Part shown: positions 48,843-58,213 of the stretch, one piece after another
How the letters are laid out: each line of letters starts with the position of its first letter
Position numbering within the stretch: position 1 is the first letter of the stretch
Assembly: GCA_001567255.1 (NCBI GenBank)
Contig: LNBW01000053.1
Coordinates: 1-64,000, forward strand
DNA from: Bacteroidetes bacterium OLB9
GTDB lineage: Bacteria; Bacteroidota; Bacteroidia; Chitinophagales; Saprospiraceae
Reading direction: 5' to 3'
Length of the DNA stretch: 64,000 nucleotides
Position numbers and translations under genes: made by a program
The notes under the pieces: model-generated
Databases searched by the model: none
Seen by the model: only the letters and a program-made list of their open reading frames with translations
Told to the model about the DNA's origin: nothing

Positions 48843-49181
48843 AAATTTTATTTATGATTAGAATGTATGCAAAGATATTCATTTTATTTTTTTAATTCAG
48901 TGTTTTCCAACAAAAAATGCCCTTTTTGGGGTTTAATATTAATTCCAATAATTACAATTCAATATGAAAATCTTTTGAATTTAAAAAATTAAATAAAATG
49001 TTAACACTTATATTAATTAAAAGTCTAACTTTACATTATTTTAAAGGCGGAACTTAGTTTAAGTCCTAACTTCCTGATATAAATTTACTGGTCAGTTGAT
49101 GATGATCTGGTGAATTGAATTAAGAAAGTTGCGCTGATAAAATAAGTCGGTTTTACATATTCATTTCAAATAGTTTAATTG
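48843..49181. other. Intergenic region between antiporter and SusC
   Basis: A 339-base AT-rich divergent region. It holds the antiporter's -7 element (48870-48877). On the plus strand TAACTTTA at 49026-49033 is an imperfect -7 candidate for the SusC operon, with no clear -33 partner. No reading frame is convincing. Confidence 0.4.
48870..48877 (-). promoter_or_regulatory. -7 element upstream of the antiporter gene
   Basis: On the minus strand TATCTTTGCA contains a perfect TAnnTTTG match, 27 bases before the ATG at 48842. No -33 TTTG is found at the ideal distance. Confidence 0.5.
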
Positions 49182-52177
49182 ATGAAGCACTTTTATAATT
49201 TATGGGATTTTAGAAAGTACACCATGCTTTGGACATTTATGTTGCTGAGTATGTTTGCCCAAGCAAATACATTTTTTGGTGCAGACAAAATCGTCTCTGG
49301 ATCCATTAGGGATGCATCTGGTGAAGCTTTGATCGGAGCTATTGTGCAGGTTGTGGGAAATAAATCGCTGAGTACCATTTCTGATGTTAATGGATTTTAT
49401 TCATTGAGCGTACCTGATGGTTTCAATCAACTGGAATTCAGTTATATCGGATATAAGACGCAGATACTTAATATACCACCCAATAATATCCTCGATGTAG
49501 TGATGACTGAAGACGCTAATCTTCTGAAGGAATTTGTAGTAGTGGGTTATGGAGTAGAGCAAAAGAAGTTATTGACAGGGTCTGTAGGAGTAGTGCAGGG
49601 AGATGATTTGAAGAAGCTACCATTAGCTACCGTTGACGTCGCATTGCAAGGGCAGACTTCGGGTATTCAAGTGATACAGAATTCTGGTACACCAGGTGCT
49701 GAGATGTCGGTGCGCATCAGAGGTACTTCTTCTATTGGTGCTTCTAGTCAACCATTGTACGTTATAGATGGCATTCCGGTGACGACTGGAGATTTTGCCC
49801 AGGTAGGATATGAAGGACAAGGTGTCAATTCATTGTCAGATTTGAATCCAGCAGATATAGAATCTATAAGTATTCTTAAAGATGCTGCAGCGGCGACCAT
49901 TTATGGTGCCAGAGCTTCAAATGGAGTAGTACTGATTACTACAAAGCGTGGTAAAGAGCAAAAAACGATTTTCAATTTGAATACCTCGTACGGTATCCAG
50001 CAGACATGGAAAAGGTTAGAAATGCTTAATGCTAGAGACTGGAAACTCTACCGCAATGATTTAGCAGGTACTGAAGTGTATTCACCGGAGCAGATAGCAG
50101 ACAATTCGGTTGATGTCAATTGGCAGGATCAGATTTTCCGTACTGCACCAATGAAAACGCTCGACTTATCTGCAACTGGAGGCAATGAAAAGACACGTTT
50201 TTTGTCAGTGGTAATGTCTTTGATCAGGAAGGAATTCTCAGAGGTACAGATTTTAATAAACTGAGTGCGCGGGTGAATCTAGATCATAAAGCCACATCCA
50301 GACTATCCATCGGTACAAGTATCAGCCTCACGCATAGTAAGACCAATAGGGTAGAAGGAGACCAGAGTTTGCACGGTCCACTGCCTAATGGCATCTCCAC
50401 TCCGGCAGTATTTTCTGTGTACAATTCGGATGGAACCTATAATCAATCAGGCCCGTATTCTAACGCCGTTTCTATTATCAATGAAGCCATCAATCAGAAC
50501 TTTTCGAATAGAGCTTTAGCCAATGCATTTCTGGAGTATAGGATTTTAGATGGTCTGACCTTCTCTACGAAATGGGGAATTGACTTTTTGAATTTCAGAG
50601 AACACGCCTACGAATCCACAAAGACAGTGCAAGGAGCAAGGTATAATGGATTAGGATTTGAAACTTATTCCAATGTTTCTAATCTGGTCTCCAACAATAC
50701 ATTGAAATACACATTTGATATAAAGGCTTCAGCGATCGAAGTTCTAGCTGGTTATTCTTTTGAAAAAAAGCAGGCAGTCAGTTCGTTTATAAGAGCTCAA
50801 GATTTTGCTGACCCTAGTTTGCAATATATTAATTCGGCATCGACGATCGTTTCAGCTAGTTCAGGAGCATCTTCATCGGGTATCAGATCCTACTTTGGCC
50901 GTGTGAATTATAATTTAAAAGATAGATATTTGGTGACATTATCCGCTAGATTGGATGGATCATCTAAGTTTAGCGAGAAAAACAGAAATGGATTTTTTCC
51001 TGCAGTTTCCGCTGCCTGGAGGATTTCACAGGAACCGTTTTTTAATGCTGATAAAATATCTGAGCTAAAGATTAGAGGAAGTTTTGGACTGACAGGTAAT
51101 GATGATATTCCTTCATTCTTATATGCTTCTCTGTATGGCAATACAACTTATGCAGGACTGCCGGCCATTTATCCGTCTAGTATTCCAAATCCTGATCTAA
51201 AATGGGAAACCACAGCCCAATCAGACCTCGGTATCGATGTAGGGTTATTTGATGATAGACTTGTTTTTGGAGTGGATGTGTATTACAAAAAAACAAAAGA
51301 TTTACTCCTGGATAGACCATTGCCGGGTAGTACAGGATATAGTTCTATTACAGAAAATATTGGAGAAATTGAGAATAAAGGACTTGAATTTTCTCTGAAC
51401 ACTGAGAATCTCAAAGACCGAAAACTCAGATGGCATACCAATCTTAATTTTTCACTGAATAGAAACAAAGTACTTAAACTTTACAATGGACAAGCTATTG
51501 ACGATTTGGGACGAGGAAGTAATCGCATTGAAGAAGGCCAACCCATCGGTATATTCTATTCCTATGAATGGTTTGGTGTAGATCCATCTACAGGTGATGT
51601 TGTCTATGCTGATAAAAATTTTGATGGTAAGATTACTTCTGACGATAGAACAAAAATTGGCAATCCACATCCTTCGTTCATCTATGGTATGACAAATTCA
51701 TTCACTTATGGCAATTTTGATTTAAGTATATTTTTGCAAGGTGTCCAGGGTAATGATGTATTTAATGGAACTAGATTGTTTTTGGAATCGCTCCAGGGTG
51801 GTGATAACCAGCTTGCAGTCATCAATGAAAGGTGGAAAAAACCTGGAGATATCACCCGAATTCCTAGAGCTACCAATGATCCAGTAGCAGCTGCTCAAAA
51901 TAAGAGAGTTTCCTCTCGTTTTCTCGAAGATGGTTCATATCTCAGGGTTAAAAATGTATCACTCAGTTATACTTTGAATCGTCAGAAATGGATGCATGAT
52001 AAAATAAACTCGTTGCGGTTTTTTGTTACAGGGCAAAATCTACTGACATTTACAAATTATAGTGGTCTCGACCCTGAAGTCAATTATCGGGGCGACGACA
52101 ATGCTGTCGTAGGAACAGATTTCTTCACTTATCCGCAAGCAAGGTCTTTTGTTTTCGGTATTAATGCAAGTTTTTAA
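49182..52177 (+). CDS. SusC/RagA-type TonB-dependent transporter (frameshifted)
   Basis: An outer-membrane transporter of about 998 residues. The N-terminal signal peptide is followed by a carboxypeptidase-like domain (VSGSIRDASGEALIGAIVQV). Next comes the SusC signature EFVVVGYGVEQKKLLTGSV, then the plug (VRIRGTSSIGASSQPLYVID, then LKDAAAATIYGARASNGVVL). The frame stops at 50264, but adding one T to the run 50198-50203 restores TRFFVSGNVFDQEGILRGTD and joins the barrel to 52177, giving a normal SusC length. It feeds an oligomer captured by the SusD partner across the outer membrane with TonB energy. It is the first gene of a six-gene run. Confidence 0.92.
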
Positions 52178-52179
52178 TC

Positions 52180-53499
52180 ATGAGAAAGATATCTATATTT
52201 TTACTGACCATTCTGTTTTTAGCCTCTTGTGATGTGCTCAATGTGGAACCGACCAACTCTATTCCGGAGTCAGAGGCTTATAAAACTAAATCCGACGTAC
52301 AGCGTGGTATTTTAGGTGCTTATAATTCGATGCAGTCTTTAAGTTATTATGGACTTACTTATCTGACCTTTGCTGATTTATTGTCAGACAACCTCATCAA
52401 TCCACCTAATGCTACAGCCTCAAGTTATAGAGAAGTGGACAACAATGCTATCTTGCCTGAAAATACCTCCGTCGAAGGAATATGGAATGCTATTTATGAT
52501 GCACTTAATGTAACAAATAAAGTCATATCAGTAGTTCCGACACTAGATTTTCTAACCCAGGATGAAAAGGACAAAGCACTAGGTGAATTGTATTTTCTGA
52601 GAGCGCTGCACCATTTTAATCTGGTTAATTATTTTGGAAAAATACCACTGAAACTAGAGCCTACCGTGGGACTTGGCAGTATAGATGCACCGCGAAATTC
52701 AGTAGAAGAAGTTTATAACCAAATTAAAACAGATCTTCTGGAAGCAATCAATAAAATTCCTGATGGAACATCACCTATTCGTGCTAATAAGAATACAGCC
52801 AGGGCATTGCTAGCCAGAGTGTATTTGTACAATAAGGAATATGCAAAGGCGGAAGAGATGGCTTCTGCAGTGATTGATTCTAAAAAATTTACGCTACTTA
52901 GCGATTATAAATCTATTTTTAAAGATTATTCTGCTGAGACAATTTTCGAAGTAGATTTTACACCTCTTGATAGAAATAGGGTTGCACAGTATTTTTATCC
53001 ACTCACACTCAATGGCAGAGGAGAAGTTGCACCTGCAGTTTCGTTTTATCAGTCCTTTGATCCTGAGGACCTACGCTTGACAGATATTTTTGGCTTGTCA
53101 GGCATCACACCTTATGTTAAGAAGTATAGTGATCTAGCTACAGGTGGTGACAATATAATTGTCCTTCGCCTAGGTGAAATGTACTTGATTAGGGCCGAAG
53201 CCCGAGCTCATCTTCAAAATAATGATGGAGCACTGGCTGATTTGAATATCATCAGGAAGAGGGCAGGGCTAGCTGATTATTTTTCTATCAATAGTGCGGA
53301 AATCTTATTAGCAATAGAGCAAGAAAGAGGTTTTGAACTGGCTTATGAAGGCCACAGGTGGTTTGATCTGGTGAGAACAAATAGAGCCATTGATTTAATT
53401 GAAACCGTCAACAATGTAAATCAGTATTTACTACCAATACCACAATCAGAACTCAATTCTAATAAACATAGCGGTATGACCCAGAATGAAGGATATTAA
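52180..53499 (+). CDS. SusD/RagB-type surface lipoprotein
   Basis: A 439-residue lipoprotein (LLTILFLASCDVLNVEP) that caps the SusC transporter and binds its ligand. Typical blocks are EGIWNAIYDALNVTNKVISV, ALGELYFLRALHHFNLVNYF, PRNSVEEVYNQIKTDLLEAI and TARALLARVYLYNKEYAKAE in the tetratricopeptide scaffold. At the end are EMYLIRAEARAHLQN, DLNIIRKRAGLA and ERGFELAYEGHRWFDLVRT. The start is two bases after the SusC stop. Being at the short end for the family suggests a small ligand-binding region. Confidence 0.94.
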   Translation: MRKISIFLLTILFLASCDVLNVEPTNSIPESEAYKTKSDVQRGILGAYNSMQSLSYYGLTYLTFADLLSDNLINPPNATASSYREVDNNAILPENTSVEGIWNAIYDALNVTNKVISVVPTLDFLTQDEKDKALGELYFLRALHHFNLVNYFGKIPLKLEPTVGLGSIDAPRNSVEEVYNQIKTDLLEAINKIPDGTSPIRANKNTARALLARVYLYNKEYAKAEEMASAVIDSKKFTLLSDYKSIFKDYSAETIFEVDFTPLDRNRVAQYFYPLTLNGRGEVAPAVSFYQSFDPEDLRLTDIFGLSGITPYVKKYSDLATGGDNIIVLRLGEMYLIRAEARAHLQNNDGALADLNIIRKRAGLADYFSINSAEILLAIEQERGFELAYEGHRWFDLVRTNRAIDLIETVNNVNQYLLPIPQSELNSNKHSGMTQNEGY

Positions 53500-53544
53500 T
53501 GCGTAATTTTACTTTTTTAAATAAACATTAAAAACTAATTTTAT

Positions 53545-54879
53545 ATGAACACAAAAAATATTTTATGGTCATTGCTGGCAATGATTTTACTGGTTTTTAC
53601 TTCTTGCAGTAAAGAGGATGATACGCCAGATGTAAGTGCCGGTTTTACAGCCAGTAAAACAACTGCGGCAGTAGGTGAAGAAATTCAGTTTACTAATAAT
53701 TCTGCTAATGCCACATCATTTACATGGAGTTTTGGAGACGGTACGACATCTACTGAAAAGTCACCAAAAAAGGTTTATAATGCATCAGACGTATTTGAAG
53801 TTTCTCTTTCTGCAACAGGTGCTGGTGGTACTACTATATCTAAAGCAAGTATAACTATAGTACCGGCCGTAGGATTTAATGTTGAAAATGAGGGCGATCT
53901 ACAAGCATCTACCCCAGTTAAGTTTACCAATACAACACAAGGAGCTACTGCTTATGAATGGGATTTTGGTGATGGTGGTAAATCGACTGAAGCAAATCCA
54001 GAATTTACATACTCAAAAGCAGGTACTTATAATGTAACTTTGAAGGCTACAGGTAAAGGTGGTAGCGCAACACTTTCTAAATCTATAACTGTAAAGGAAG
54101 GTGTTGTTGCAAGAGATTTATATTATATTGAATATGGTGCAAATAAAATATTCAAACTCAATCTTGCATCTGGGGCGACACCTATTGAAGTGCTGGATAT
54201 TACTGGAAAAGCAGGGGCTGGCATCGCTTATGATAGTGAGAATGACAAAATCTATTTTTCTGATTTTGAGGATACAGATAATGGTAAAATTTGGGTGGTT
54301 AACCTTGATGGTACAGGGCTTAAAGAAATTGTTTCAGGAATTACTGACCCTTATAACATTTCAATAAATTTTGAAGAAGATAAAATATACTGGGCCGATG
54401 ATGATGGCAATATTTCAAGGGCTAATTTGGATGGTAGTGCATTAGAAAGATCCTTCATTCACATTGATGATGGACAGATGAGAGGTCTAGCTTTTGATGC
54501 TGTCAATAAGAAAATTTATTTCTACGAAGTGAATAACGAAGATTTATATGTCGCTGATGCTAATGGTAGTAACATCAAAAAAATAGTAAGTGGCGTGTAT
54601 GGTTACGGAATTTTTGCGGATGCTGTTAATGGAAAATTATACTTTGACGAGCGTAATAGCAGTGAAATCAAAGTAGCCAATCTGGATGGCACCGGCATCA
54701 CAACTTTCGCCACCACTGCAAAGACCAGGATTCATGGAATGGATCTTGATTACCAAGCCAATAAGTTCTACTGGTCTGACAGAGATGCTAAGCAGATTAA
54801 TAGGGCAAATCTAGACGGGACTAATGTTGAAAATATCCTATCTAATCTAGACAGCCCGAGAGGAATTTTTATAAAATAA
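53545..54879 (+). CDS. PKD-domain lipoprotein with beta-propeller
   Basis: A 444-residue lipoprotein (LAMILLVFTSCSKEDD). Two PKD domains follow (about residues 28-110 and 112-190), with TWSFGDGTTSTEKSPKKVY and YEWDFGDGGKSTEANPEFTY. Then comes a six-bladed propeller of LDL-receptor (YWTD)-like repeats: IAYDSENDKIYFSDFED, INFEEDKIYWADDDGNISRA, NLDGSALERSFI and FYWSDRDAKQINRANLDGT. It lies 45 bases after SusD and eight bases before a paralogue. It probably sits on the cell surface and binds the SusCD substrate, as SusE/SusF-type proteins do. Confidence 0.88.
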   Translation: MNTKNILWSLLAMILLVFTSCSKEDDTPDVSAGFTASKTTAAVGEEIQFTNNSANATSFTWSFGDGTTSTEKSPKKVYNASDVFEVSLSATGAGGTTISKASITIVPAVGFNVENEGDLQASTPVKFTNTTQGATAYEWDFGDGGKSTEANPEFTYSKAGTYNVTLKATGKGGSATLSKSITVKEGVVARDLYYIEYGANKIFKLNLASGATPIEVLDITGKAGAGIAYDSENDKIYFSDFEDTDNGKIWVVNLDGTGLKEIVSGITDPYNISINFEEDKIYWADDDGNISRANLDGSALERSFIHIDDGQMRGLAFDAVNKKIYFYEVNNEDLYVADANGSNIKKIVSGVYGYGIFADAVNGKLYFDERNSSEIKVANLDGTGITTFATTAKTRIHGMDLDYQANKFYWSDRDAKQINRANLDGTNVENILSNLDSPRGIFIK

Positions 54880-54886
54880 TGAATAC

Positions 54887-56011
54887 ATGAACAAGTTAAC
54901 AGGTCTTTTTTTTATAATTGTTTTGTTAATTGGATGCAACAAGGATGATTTTCCTGTTCCTCCTGCCAGTATTGTTCCAAAATTCACCTATACGGTAGAT
55001 AATGATGGCTTTGCACCTGCAACAGTGACCTTTTCAAATGCCTCCATTATTCCGGAGAGAGCCGGTAGCGTGACTTATAATTGGAATTTTGGTGATAATG
55101 TAAGCTCATCTGAGGTAAACCCAGTTCATAAATACGACAATGCCGGTGTTTATCAAGTGACTCTCGTAGTGATATCTTCACAAGCTAATGAAATCAAGGA
55201 GGTCTCTCAAACCATTTTGATAAAGGATGCTGCTGTAGTAGGCACTCCACTGTATTTTTCTAATGGCAGTCAGATTTTTAGAACTTTTTTGAATGACAAT
55301 GCACCTGTTGAAGAATTGCTCCCTATTACCATACAAGGCAATTATGGTATGACCATGGATACTGTAAATGGCATCCTTTACGTAGCTGATGCTGATGCAG
55401 GGTCCATTATACGGTGTGATGCTGATGGAAAGAATCAACAGGTGTTTAGATCCGGATTAGATAGTCCTTCGGCAGTCACTATTGATTACGAGAATAAGCA
55501 TTTGTATTGGGATTCTCCTTCTGGTATTCAACGAGCTAACCTGGATGATACAAATGTCAATCAGAAGGAAGATTTTATTTCAGGCCAGAGTAACGACCCT
55601 GAAGGTATGGCAATAGATGCAGTACATAAGCGACTTTACTGGATTAATTATGACGGTGGTCTATGGTCTGTCAATCTTGATGGTTCTGACCAAAGAGAGC
55701 TTATTCCGGATGCTGAAGGTGGTAGCATTTTGGTGATTGGTGACAGAATTTTCTTTGATTATTACAATGGATCCAAAGACATTCACATCAAATCAGCCGA
55801 TCTCGATGGTGGCAATGTTCAGACACTTTCTACAGGTAATAGCAGAGTAGTGTATGGCATAGCTTATGACAAATCAACCAATATGATCTATTGGGGCGAT
55901 AGAAATGCGGATAGCATTAAGAGATCTTCACTGGATGGTAGCACGCAGGAAGTGTGGTTCAAGAAGGATGGTTTGAACCCCAGAGGATTAGTATTTGGTA
56001 TAAAAAGATAA
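54887..56011 (+). CDS. Second PKD/beta-propeller lipoprotein, paralogue of the preceding gene
   Basis: A 374-residue lipoprotein (FIIVLLIGCNKDDFPVP). It has one PKD domain (YNWNFGDNVSSSEVNPVHKY, about residues 30-112) and then the same YWTD-like propeller (MTMDTVNGILYVADADAG, LYWDSPSGIQRANLDDTNVN, IYWGDRNADSIKRSSLDGST). It differs from its upstream neighbour by having a single PKD domain, so the pair looks like a tandem duplication followed by domain loss or gain. It ends four bases before the first cyanophycinase-like gene. Substrate binding at the surface is likely but inferred. Confidence 0.87.
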   Translation: MNKLTGLFFIIVLLIGCNKDDFPVPPASIVPKFTYTVDNDGFAPATVTFSNASIIPERAGSVTYNWNFGDNVSSSEVNPVHKYDNAGVYQVTLVVISSQANEIKEVSQTILIKDAAVVGTPLYFSNGSQIFRTFLNDNAPVEELLPITIQGNYGMTMDTVNGILYVADADAGSIIRCDADGKNQQVFRSGLDSPSAVTIDYENKHLYWDSPSGIQRANLDDTNVNQKEDFISGQSNDPEGMAIDAVHKRLYWINYDGGLWSVNLDGSDQRELIPDAEGGSILVIGDRIFFDYYNGSKDIHIKSADLDGGNVQTLSTGNSRVVYGIAYDKSTNMIYWGDRNADSIKRSSLDGSTQEVWFKKDGLNPRGLVFGIKR

Positions 56012-56014
56012 AAA

Positions 56015-56866
56015 ATGACCAGCAGACACTTTGTTTTTTTATTTATAGTTTTTTGTTTTGGACCTGTATTTATGACAGGTCAGGCGATTGAAGGCAAAGG
56101 GAAATTGTTTATCATAGGAGGTGGATGGAAACCACCTTTTATGATAAACCGCATGATTCAGGAAGCAAACATGAAGCCAGAAGACTATGCCGTTGTTTTG
56201 CCTATGGCCAGTGAAGTGCCTTATGAAAGTGCTGAGGAAATAAAGGAGCAGTTTCGAGACGCAGGGCAACACCGGCTTTTTACAGTCATGTTTACTAAGG
56301 ATGAATTGTATGACAAATCAAAGCTGGACTCAGTTTTAAATGCAAAACTGATATTTATTAGTGGTGGTGACCAATGGAGGTTTATTTCGCTGATTCAAGG
56401 TACGCCTTTGATGGATGTAATCCATCGAGCTTATGCTAAAGGTACTTTAATTGCCGGAACGAGTGCTGGTGCAGCAATGATGAGTGAAATGATGATGACC
56501 GGTACACAGCTTAAAGATACCATTTACCGACCTACCTTCAGAACTATTGAATCTGACAATATTGAAACAAAAAGAGGTCTTGCGCTATTGAAGAATGTGA
56601 TTATTGATCAGCATTTTTTGATACGCAGTCGCCATAATAGACTCTTGACAGCAGTGTTGCAATATCAGGGAATAATGGGTATTGGTATTGATGAATCCAC
56701 TGCAATACTGGTGAACGGAAAAAATGCCGAAGTAGTCGGCTTATCACAGGTTCTTACTTATTCTAAGCCTAAAGGTATCACTAAGGGGAAAGATGGCAAA
56801 TTTGGTGTTAAAAACATTTCTGTAGGTATATATTTGCCAGGTCAGAAGTTTAAAATTTCAGGTTGA
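56015..56866 (+). CDS. Exported cyanophycinase-like S51 serine peptidase
   Basis: A 283-residue protein with a signal peptide (ending VFMTGQ). It belongs to the peptidase S51/cyanophycinase class: LFIIGGGWKPPFMINRM near the start, FISGGDQWRF for the oxyanion-side Gln, the nucleophile elbow GTSAGAAMMSEMM at Ser150, and DQHFLIRSRHNRLL with the conserved arginines and basic residues. GIGIDESTAILVNG closes the domain. Family members cut cyanophycin (aspartate-arginine polymer) or aspartyl dipeptides. It follows the propeller lipoprotein by four bases and its stop overlaps the next start (TGATG). Confidence 0.88.
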   Translation: MTSRHFVFLFIVFCFGPVFMTGQAIEGKGKLFIIGGGWKPPFMINRMIQEANMKPEDYAVVLPMASEVPYESAEEIKEQFRDAGQHRLFTVMFTKDELYDKSKLDSVLNAKLIFISGGDQWRFISLIQGTPLMDVIHRAYAKGTLIAGTSAGAAMMSEMMMTGTQLKDTIYRPTFRTIESDNIETKRGLALLKNVIIDQHFLIRSRHNRLLTAVLQYQGIMGIGIDESTAILVNGKNAEVVGLSQVLTYSKPKGITKGKDGKFGVKNISVGIYLPGQKFKISG

Positions 56867-58200
56867 TGTCTTTTATAGTTCGCGCGATGGATATAAGAAT
56901 AAAAAAGTGGATGAGTGGAGTTGTGGTTTTATTTTTAACATTATTTAGTGTATCCGCTGTTGCTCAGAATTTCACCAGTTACCTTACTGGTAATGAAAAC
57001 GATATCGAAACACTTCCGCTTGGTGGGGTTTGCATGATGGGTGGAGCCGGCGAGCACGATGAAGCCATGCGCTGGTTTTTGAATCGGGCAAATGGAGGCG
57101 ATGTATTGGTGTTGAGGACATCAGGGTCTAATGGATATAATAATTATATGTACAATCAACTCGGCGTGAAGATTAATTCTGTAGAGACCATCGTCTGCAA
57201 GAATAAACAGGCTAGTACTGACAATTATTTAATTCAGAAAATTAGGATGGCAGAAGCCATATGGTTTGCAGGAGGAGATCAGTATGATTATGTATCTTAC
57301 TGGCGCGACACACCTGTATCACGAGAAATTAATAAGGCCATTAAAAACCGTAATATTGTAATCGGAGGTACTAGCGCAGGTATGGCTATCTTAGGAGAGT
57401 ACTATTTTTCTGCCCGTAATGGTTCTGTGTCGTCTGAAGAAGCTTTAAACAATCCTTATCTTAGGGCAGTGACTGTGGATACAACATTATTTTTAACAGT
57501 GCCTTACATGGGCAATGTGATTACAGATACACATTATGATGACCCGGACAGACGTGGCCGACATACAACTTTCCTGGCTAGGATTGCTAATGATTATTAT
57601 CCACAGCCGCTTGGCGTAGCTTGCAATGAGTACGTTGCTGTGTGCATTGATGAAAATGGAAAAGCTATCGTGTATGGTGATTATCCAAAGTATGATGAAT
57701 TTGCTTATTTCATAAGGTTAAATTGTACTGTTGACAATAATGTACCTGAAATCTGCGAGGCAGGAAAACCACTTACCTGGAATCAAAATGGTACAGCATT
57801 GACTGTTTATAGAGTTCCAGGTACCAATGAAGGTAAAAATACGTTCGATATGAGAACCTGGCAAGGTGGTTCGGGTGGGTCATGGTTTTTCTGGAGTGTG
57901 GATAATGGAGTTTTGGTAGAAAATTCGGGAACAGAAGTTGATTGTCTGCCGGTAAGTACTCAAGACGATCCATTAGCTTCTATAACGCTCTTTCCGAATC
58001 CTACCTATGGGCAGATTAACGTTTATGCCATCGATGGATATAATGAAATCCGGTTTTATGATGTTGTTGGTCAATTGGTTTTAAGTCAGACTCTAACAAA
58101 TAACCAATTAGATATCACTTCTTTTTCTCCAGGAGTCTATTGGTTAGAATTCATAAAAGGCAATCAAATAGTTGTAAGAAAGAAGATAGTGAAATTGTAA
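56866..58200 (+). CDS. Second cyanophycinase-like protein with T9SS tail
   Basis: A 444-residue protein. An N-terminal signal region (TLFSVSAVAQN) is followed by an S51-type domain (about residues 35-340) with GGVCMMGGAGEHDEAM, IWFAGGDQYDYVSYWRDTPV, the elbow IGGTSAGMAILGEYYFSARN (Ser170), and VITDTHYDDPDRRGRHTTFL, which keeps the DxHxxxxxRRGR pattern. A C-terminal T9SS sorting domain (FPNPTYGQINVYAID, then SFSPGVYWLEFIKGN) indicates export to the cell surface. Unlike its neighbour it has a large extra region of about 100 residues. The start ATG overlaps the previous stop (TGATG). Confidence 0.87.
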   Translation: MSFIVRAMDIRIKKWMSGVVVLFLTLFSVSAVAQNFTSYLTGNENDIETLPLGGVCMMGGAGEHDEAMRWFLNRANGGDVLVLRTSGSNGYNNYMYNQLGVKINSVETIVCKNKQASTDNYLIQKIRMAEAIWFAGGDQYDYVSYWRDTPVSREINKAIKNRNIVIGGTSAGMAILGEYYFSARNGSVSSEEALNNPYLRAVTVDTTLFLTVPYMGNVITDTHYDDPDRRGRHTTFLARIANDYYPQPLGVACNEYVAVCIDENGKAIVYGDYPKYDEFAYFIRLNCTVDNNVPEICEAGKPLTWNQNGTALTVYRVPGTNEGKNTFDMRTWQGGSGGSWFFWSVDNGVLVENSGTEVDCLPVSTQDDPLASITLFPNPTYGQINVYAIDGYNEIRFYDVVGQLVLSQTLTNNQLDITSFSPGVYWLEFIKGNQIVVRKKIVKL

Positions 58201-58213
58201 TTATTTCCTTAAT

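Noticed and set aside
5495..50203. Programmed ribosomal frameshifting as the cause of the broken frames
   Set aside because: The shifts go both ways, occur in unrelated genes including lepB, and no consistent slippery heptamer with a downstream structure is seen; one-base run-length errors explain all of them.
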